This document shows positions 6,071-8,275 of a DNA stretch of 8,275 nucleotides, one piece after another. The notes below the pieces were generated by a model. It had not been told where the DNA came from. It made no database searches and was given only the letters and a program-made list of their open reading frames with translations. Origin of the DNA: Clostridiales bacterium (GTDB lineage Bacteria; Bacillota; Clostridia; Christensenellales; Christensenellaceae); the NCBI GenBank assembly GCA_019420265.1, contig JAHZHM010000153.1:1-8275 (forward strand), given 5' to 3'. The translations under genes were made by a program, and so were the position numbers. Position 1 is the stretch's first letter. Every line of letters begins with the position of its first letter.

Positions 6071-7936
6071 TTATCCCTCATTTTCATGCGCCTTTTCCAC
6101 CGGCGCGAAATATTTCACGATCTCCCGCGCCGTGGAGATATCCACGCCGGGCACCGCGGCCAGCTCATCCACCGTCGCCCGCTTGATGCCCTCCAAATCC
6201 CCAAACACCCCAATCAGCGCCTGCTTGCGCTTGGGGCCAATGCCCCGGATGCGATCCAGCTCGGAAGCCAGCGTGCGGCCCTCCCGCAGAGAGCGATGGT
6301 ATGTGATGGCAAAGCGGTGCGCCTCATCCCGGATGGCCGTAATCAGCCCCAGCACCGGGGAGTTTTTATCGAATACGATGGGCTCCGGGTCTCCCGGAAG
6401 GAAGAGCTCCTCCTCCCGCTTGGCCAAGCCGGCCAGCCGGATGGTATCCTCCAGCCCCAGGCTCTCCACCACCTCCACCGCCGAGGAGAGCTGCCCCTTG
6501 CCGCCATCCACGATGATCAGATCCGGCACGGCCCCAAAGCCATGCTCCTTATCTTCCGAGCGGAACCCCTCCATCAGGCGGCGGGTGAGCACTTCGGCCA
6601 TGGAGGCGAAGTCGTTGGCGCCCTGAACGGTTTTGATGCGGAAGCGGCGGTATTCCTTCTTATCCGGCTTGCCGTCGATAAACACCACCATGGAGCCGAC
6701 GGAATCCGTCCCCTGGGTGTTGGAAATATCGTAGCATTCCAGCCGGCGCACATACCCGATGCCCAGCGCCTGCCCCAGCTCAGTCGCCGCGCCGATGCTG
6801 CGCTCATAGGCTCGGCGTTCGGCCTGCTCCTTGCGCTTGATGGCCTCCTCGGCGTTATGCCGCGCCATATCCAGCAGCCGCTTATGGTCCCCCCGCTGGG
6901 GCACCAGCAGCTCCACCTTGCGCCCGGCGATATCCGCCATCCATTCGGCCAGCAGCGCGCTATCTTCGGGCAGCGCGCTCAGATAGACCTTGGGCGCCAC
7001 CGTATGCTTTTCCATATAAAACTGCTTTAAGACGCTCTCCAAAATCTCGGCCTCATCCCCCGGCTCATCCAGAAAGAAGCGCTGCGCGCCCGAAAGCTTG
7101 CCTTTGCGCACGAAAAACGCCTGCACGGCCGCCGTCTTTTCGCCCATAGCCACGGCAAAAATATCCTTATCGTTGAGATCCGGGAAGCCCGCCTTTTGCC
7201 GCTCGGTAATGCGCGCCAAAATTTTCAGCTTATCCCGGCAGGCCGCGGCTTTTTCAAAATCCAGCGCTTCGCTTGCGGCATACATCTGCTCTTTGAGCTG
7301 TTTTTCCACCGGCCGATATTTGCCCGAGAGAAATTCGATGACTTCATCCACAATTTTGCGATATTCTTCTGGGGAAATTTTGCCCGCGCAGGGCGCGAAG
7401 CAGCGGCCCATCTGGTAGTTGAGGCAGGGGCGCTCTTTTCTGCCCCCGGCCGTGATCTCTTTTTTGCAGCTGCGCAGCGGAAACAGCTTATGCACGCCAT
7501 CCAGCACTTCCCGCACGGAGAACGCTTCCAGATACGGCCCGAAATACTTTGCGCCATCCCGGGAGACTTTGCGCACGATCTCCACTCTGGGGTAGTCTTT
7601 TTTGAGGTCGATGCGGACGTAGGGATAGTGCTTATCGTCCCGCAGCAGGATATTATAGTGCGGCTGGTATTCCTTGATGAGGTTGCACTCCAAGATGAGC
7701 GCTTCCTTCTCGCTATCCGTGATGATATATTCAAAATCCGCGATTTTATTGACCATGGCGTTGGTTTTGGAATTTTTGACGGCATTGGCGCCAAAATACT
7801 GGCTGACGCGGTTTTTCAGCACTTTGGCCTTGCCGACGTAGATCACTTCTCCCTTTTCATCGCGCATGAGATACACGCCCGGCTTTCTGGGCAGCGTTTT
7901 GATTTTTTCTTCCAGCACGTCGTTTAGCAGGCGCAT
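6071..7936 (-). CDS. uvrC: Excinuclease ABC subunit C
   Basis: 621 residues, full length. UvrC makes both incisions around bulky DNA lesions after UvrA and UvrB have located them. In order: the GIY-YIG nuclease domain (KPGVYL at 18-23, IYVGKAK at 32-38, Arg43, and catalytic-type Glu83 in LILECNLIKEY); a cysteine set Cys157, Cys171, Cys179, Cys183 that matches the 4Fe-4S ligands described for E. coli UvrC; a UVR domain at about 206-241 (EALDFEKAAACRDKL) for UvrB contact; an RNase H-like second nuclease with Asp403 (YDISNTQGTDSVG), Asp477 (IIVDGGKGQL) and His540 (RDEAHRFAITYHR); and a C-terminal helix-hairpin-helix region from about 560 (RIRGIGPKRKQALIGVFGDL). The start has GAGAGGTGAG just upstream. 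First gene of a four-gene operon with its own promoter. No catalytic residue is missing. Confidence 0.98.
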   Translation of the reverse strand: MRLLNDVLEEKIKTLPRKPGVYLMRDEKGEVIYVGKAKVLKNRVSQYFGANAVKNSKTNAMVNKIADFEYIITDSEKEALILECNLIKEYQPHYNILLRDDKHYPYVRIDLKKDYPRVEIVRKVSRDGAKYFGPYLEAFSVREVLDGVHKLFPLRSCKKEITAGGRKERPCLNYQMGRCFAPCAGKISPEEYRKIVDEVIEFLSGKYRPVEKQLKEQMYAASEALDFEKAAACRDKLKILARITERQKAGFPDLNDKDIFAVAMGEKTAAVQAFFVRKGKLSGAQRFFLDEPGDEAEILESVLKQFYMEKHTVAPKVYLSALPEDSALLAEWMADIAGRKVELLVPQRGDHKRLLDMARHNAEEAIKRKEQAERRAYERSIGAATELGQALGIGYVRRLECYDISNTQGTDSVGSMVVFIDGKPDKKEYRRFRIKTVQGANDFASMAEVLTRRLMEGFRSEDKEHGFGAVPDLIIVDGGKGQLSSAVEVVESLGLEDTIRLAGLAKREEELFLPGDPEPIVFDKNSPVLGLITAIRDEAHRFAITYHRSLREGRTLASELDRIRGIGPKRKQALIGVFGDLEGIKRATVDELAAVPGVDISTAREIVKYFAPVEKAHENEG

Positions 7937-7968
7937 ATGCTCACCTCTCTTTTTTGGTCTTGCTTTTT

Positions 7969-7977
7969 ATTATAGCA
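7969..7977 (-). promoter_or_regulatory. Extended -10 promoter of the uvrC operon
   Basis: On the minus strand TGCTATAAT (7977-7969) is a perfect -10 with the extended TGn motif. The -35 position 17 bp upstream is weak (TTTTTC), as is common with extended -10 promoters. Transcription would begin near 7962, giving a leader of about 26 bases that contains the GAGAGGTGAG ribosome binding site of uvrC. No LexA-type box is obvious. Confidence 0.75.
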
Positions 7978-8011
7978 CAGCCGGGCAGATGGAAAAAGGG
8001 CCTGGGTGGAC

Positions 8012-8032
8012 ATGAGGGGCACCGCCCCTCAT
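8012..8032. repeat. Perfect GC-rich hairpin at a composition boundary
   Basis: ATGAGGGGC, loop ACC, GCCCCTCAT: a 9-bp perfect inverted repeat with a 3-base loop. It lies between the uvrC promoter and the AT-rich DNA to the right. No T-run follows on either strand, so it is not a standard terminator. It may be one copy of a dispersed palindromic element; only one copy is in the window. Confidence 0.6.
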
Positions 8033-8094
8033 ACTCCCTTCACAATAAAAAACAGAAATGTAAAATTATGGGATTTTCACAACATTACTAGAAA

Positions 8095-8124
8095 AATAAA
8101 AAAGCGCATCTGCGCTTTTTTATT
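8095..8124. terminator. Terminator of the ribbon-helix-helix gene
   Basis: A 13-bp perfect stem (AATAAAAAAGCGC and its complement) encloses the 4-base loop ATCT. The minus-strand transcript would end in GCGCTTTTTTATTTTTC. It includes the gene's TAA stop (8122-8120) and, being symmetrical, could also stop plus-strand transcription. Confidence 0.88.
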
Positions 8125-8275
8125 CATCATCAATTTTGATTTCACCATGTTCCTGCTCATAACGCTTCAGGTGTTCCAACAAAACATATTCAATATAATT
8201 AGTCATGGAACGATGTTCCTTTGTTGCCAATTTTTCAATTTTATCAAATATTTCATCATTCATTCTTAATGTGAA
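8120..8275 (-). CDS. Arc-like ribbon-helix-helix DNA-binding protein (5' end outside window)
   Basis: The last 51 residues of a protein whose start lies beyond the right edge. The visible part opens with FTLRMNDEIFDKIEKLATKE, the DNA-contacting beta strand and first helix of the Arc/MetJ-type fold. It continues HRSMTNYIEYVLLEHLKRYE, which contains the turn and second helix. The acidic tail EQEHGEIKIDDE ends at TAA. Such proteins bind operators as dimers and often act as repressors, antitoxins or plasmid/phage regulators; which applies cannot be told here. Codon use is AT-rich, unlike every other gene in the window. A hairpin that includes the stop codon follows, so any cotranscribed partner must lie to the right. 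Confidence 0.8.
   Translation of the reverse strand, partial: FTLRMNDEIFDKIEKLATKEHRSMTNYIEYVLLEHLKRYEQEHGEIKIDDE

Noticed and set aside
5440..6087. Flavoprotein start 11 codons upstream
   Set aside because: It overlaps the uvrC 3' end, and the internal ATG at 6054 has AGAGGAG at ideal spacing and begins at the first strand.
6086..7030. Long plus-strand open frames opposite uvrC (also 7196-7927 and 6054-6626)
   Set aside because: They are antisense shadows typical of GC-rich genes, with no domain and no promoter; uvrC is intact on the other strand.
8006..8269. Plus-strand 87-codon open frame at the right edge
   Set aside because: It runs through a hairpin and a terminator and is antisense to the ribbon-helix-helix gene, with no ribosome binding site.
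1..8275. CRISPR arrays, tRNA or rRNA genes, insertion sequences
   Set aside because: No regularly spaced repeats, tRNA-like cloverleaf, rRNA segment or transposase was recognised on either strand.

Overview
The window reads as a chromosomal segment of a Gram-positive anaerobe-type bacterium, most likely Bacillota/Clostridia (possibly Christensenellales-like). The reasons are the neighbouring murB and rapZ homologues (YvcJ type), purine-rich Shine-Dalgarno sites, a TTG start, a small ANTAR regulator and a QueH-type epoxyqueuosine reductase. The genus is not determinable from the sequence. Coding DNA is GC-rich, except for the last ~235 bases, which are about 29% GC by hand count.

Left part, minus strand (1-1012): an ANTAR RNA-binding regulator with a degenerate receiver domain, followed 21 bp later by a GNAT acetyltransferase that runs off the left edge. 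Divergent to these, on the plus strand, lie an N-terminally anchored protein resembling family 1 extracellular solute-binding proteins (1121-2203, TTG start), then murB (2274-3188, cell-wall precursor synthesis) and rapZ/yvcJ (3210-4109). murB and rapZ are 21 bp apart and probably cotranscribed. The yvcK and whiA genes that commonly follow rapZ in Firmicutes are absent; a strong hairpin follows rapZ instead.

Middle and right part, minus strand (7936 down to 4150): a four-gene operon, uvrC, an iron-sulfur-flavoprotein-like flavodoxin, a DUF2461 protein and queH. It is read from an extended -10 promoter at 7969-7977. Gaps are 16 bp, an 8-base overlap and 11 bp. It converges on rapZ, and one hairpin at 4124-4151 serves as terminator for both strands. 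Three of its four products carry cysteine clusters of Fe-S type, which gives the operon a redox flavour.

Right edge: upstream of uvrC there is a perfect GC-rich 9-bp hairpin (8012-8032), then an abrupt switch to AT-rich DNA. That DNA holds a terminator and the 3' part of an Arc-like ribbon-helix-helix gene, probably of different origin from its neighbours.

I did not find a clearly new multi-gene system. The points most worth a second look are two start codons placed exactly where leaderless transcripts would begin, terminators that swallow stop codons, the phosphorylation-blind ANTAR regulator, unusual residues in RapZ, and the AT-rich boundary.
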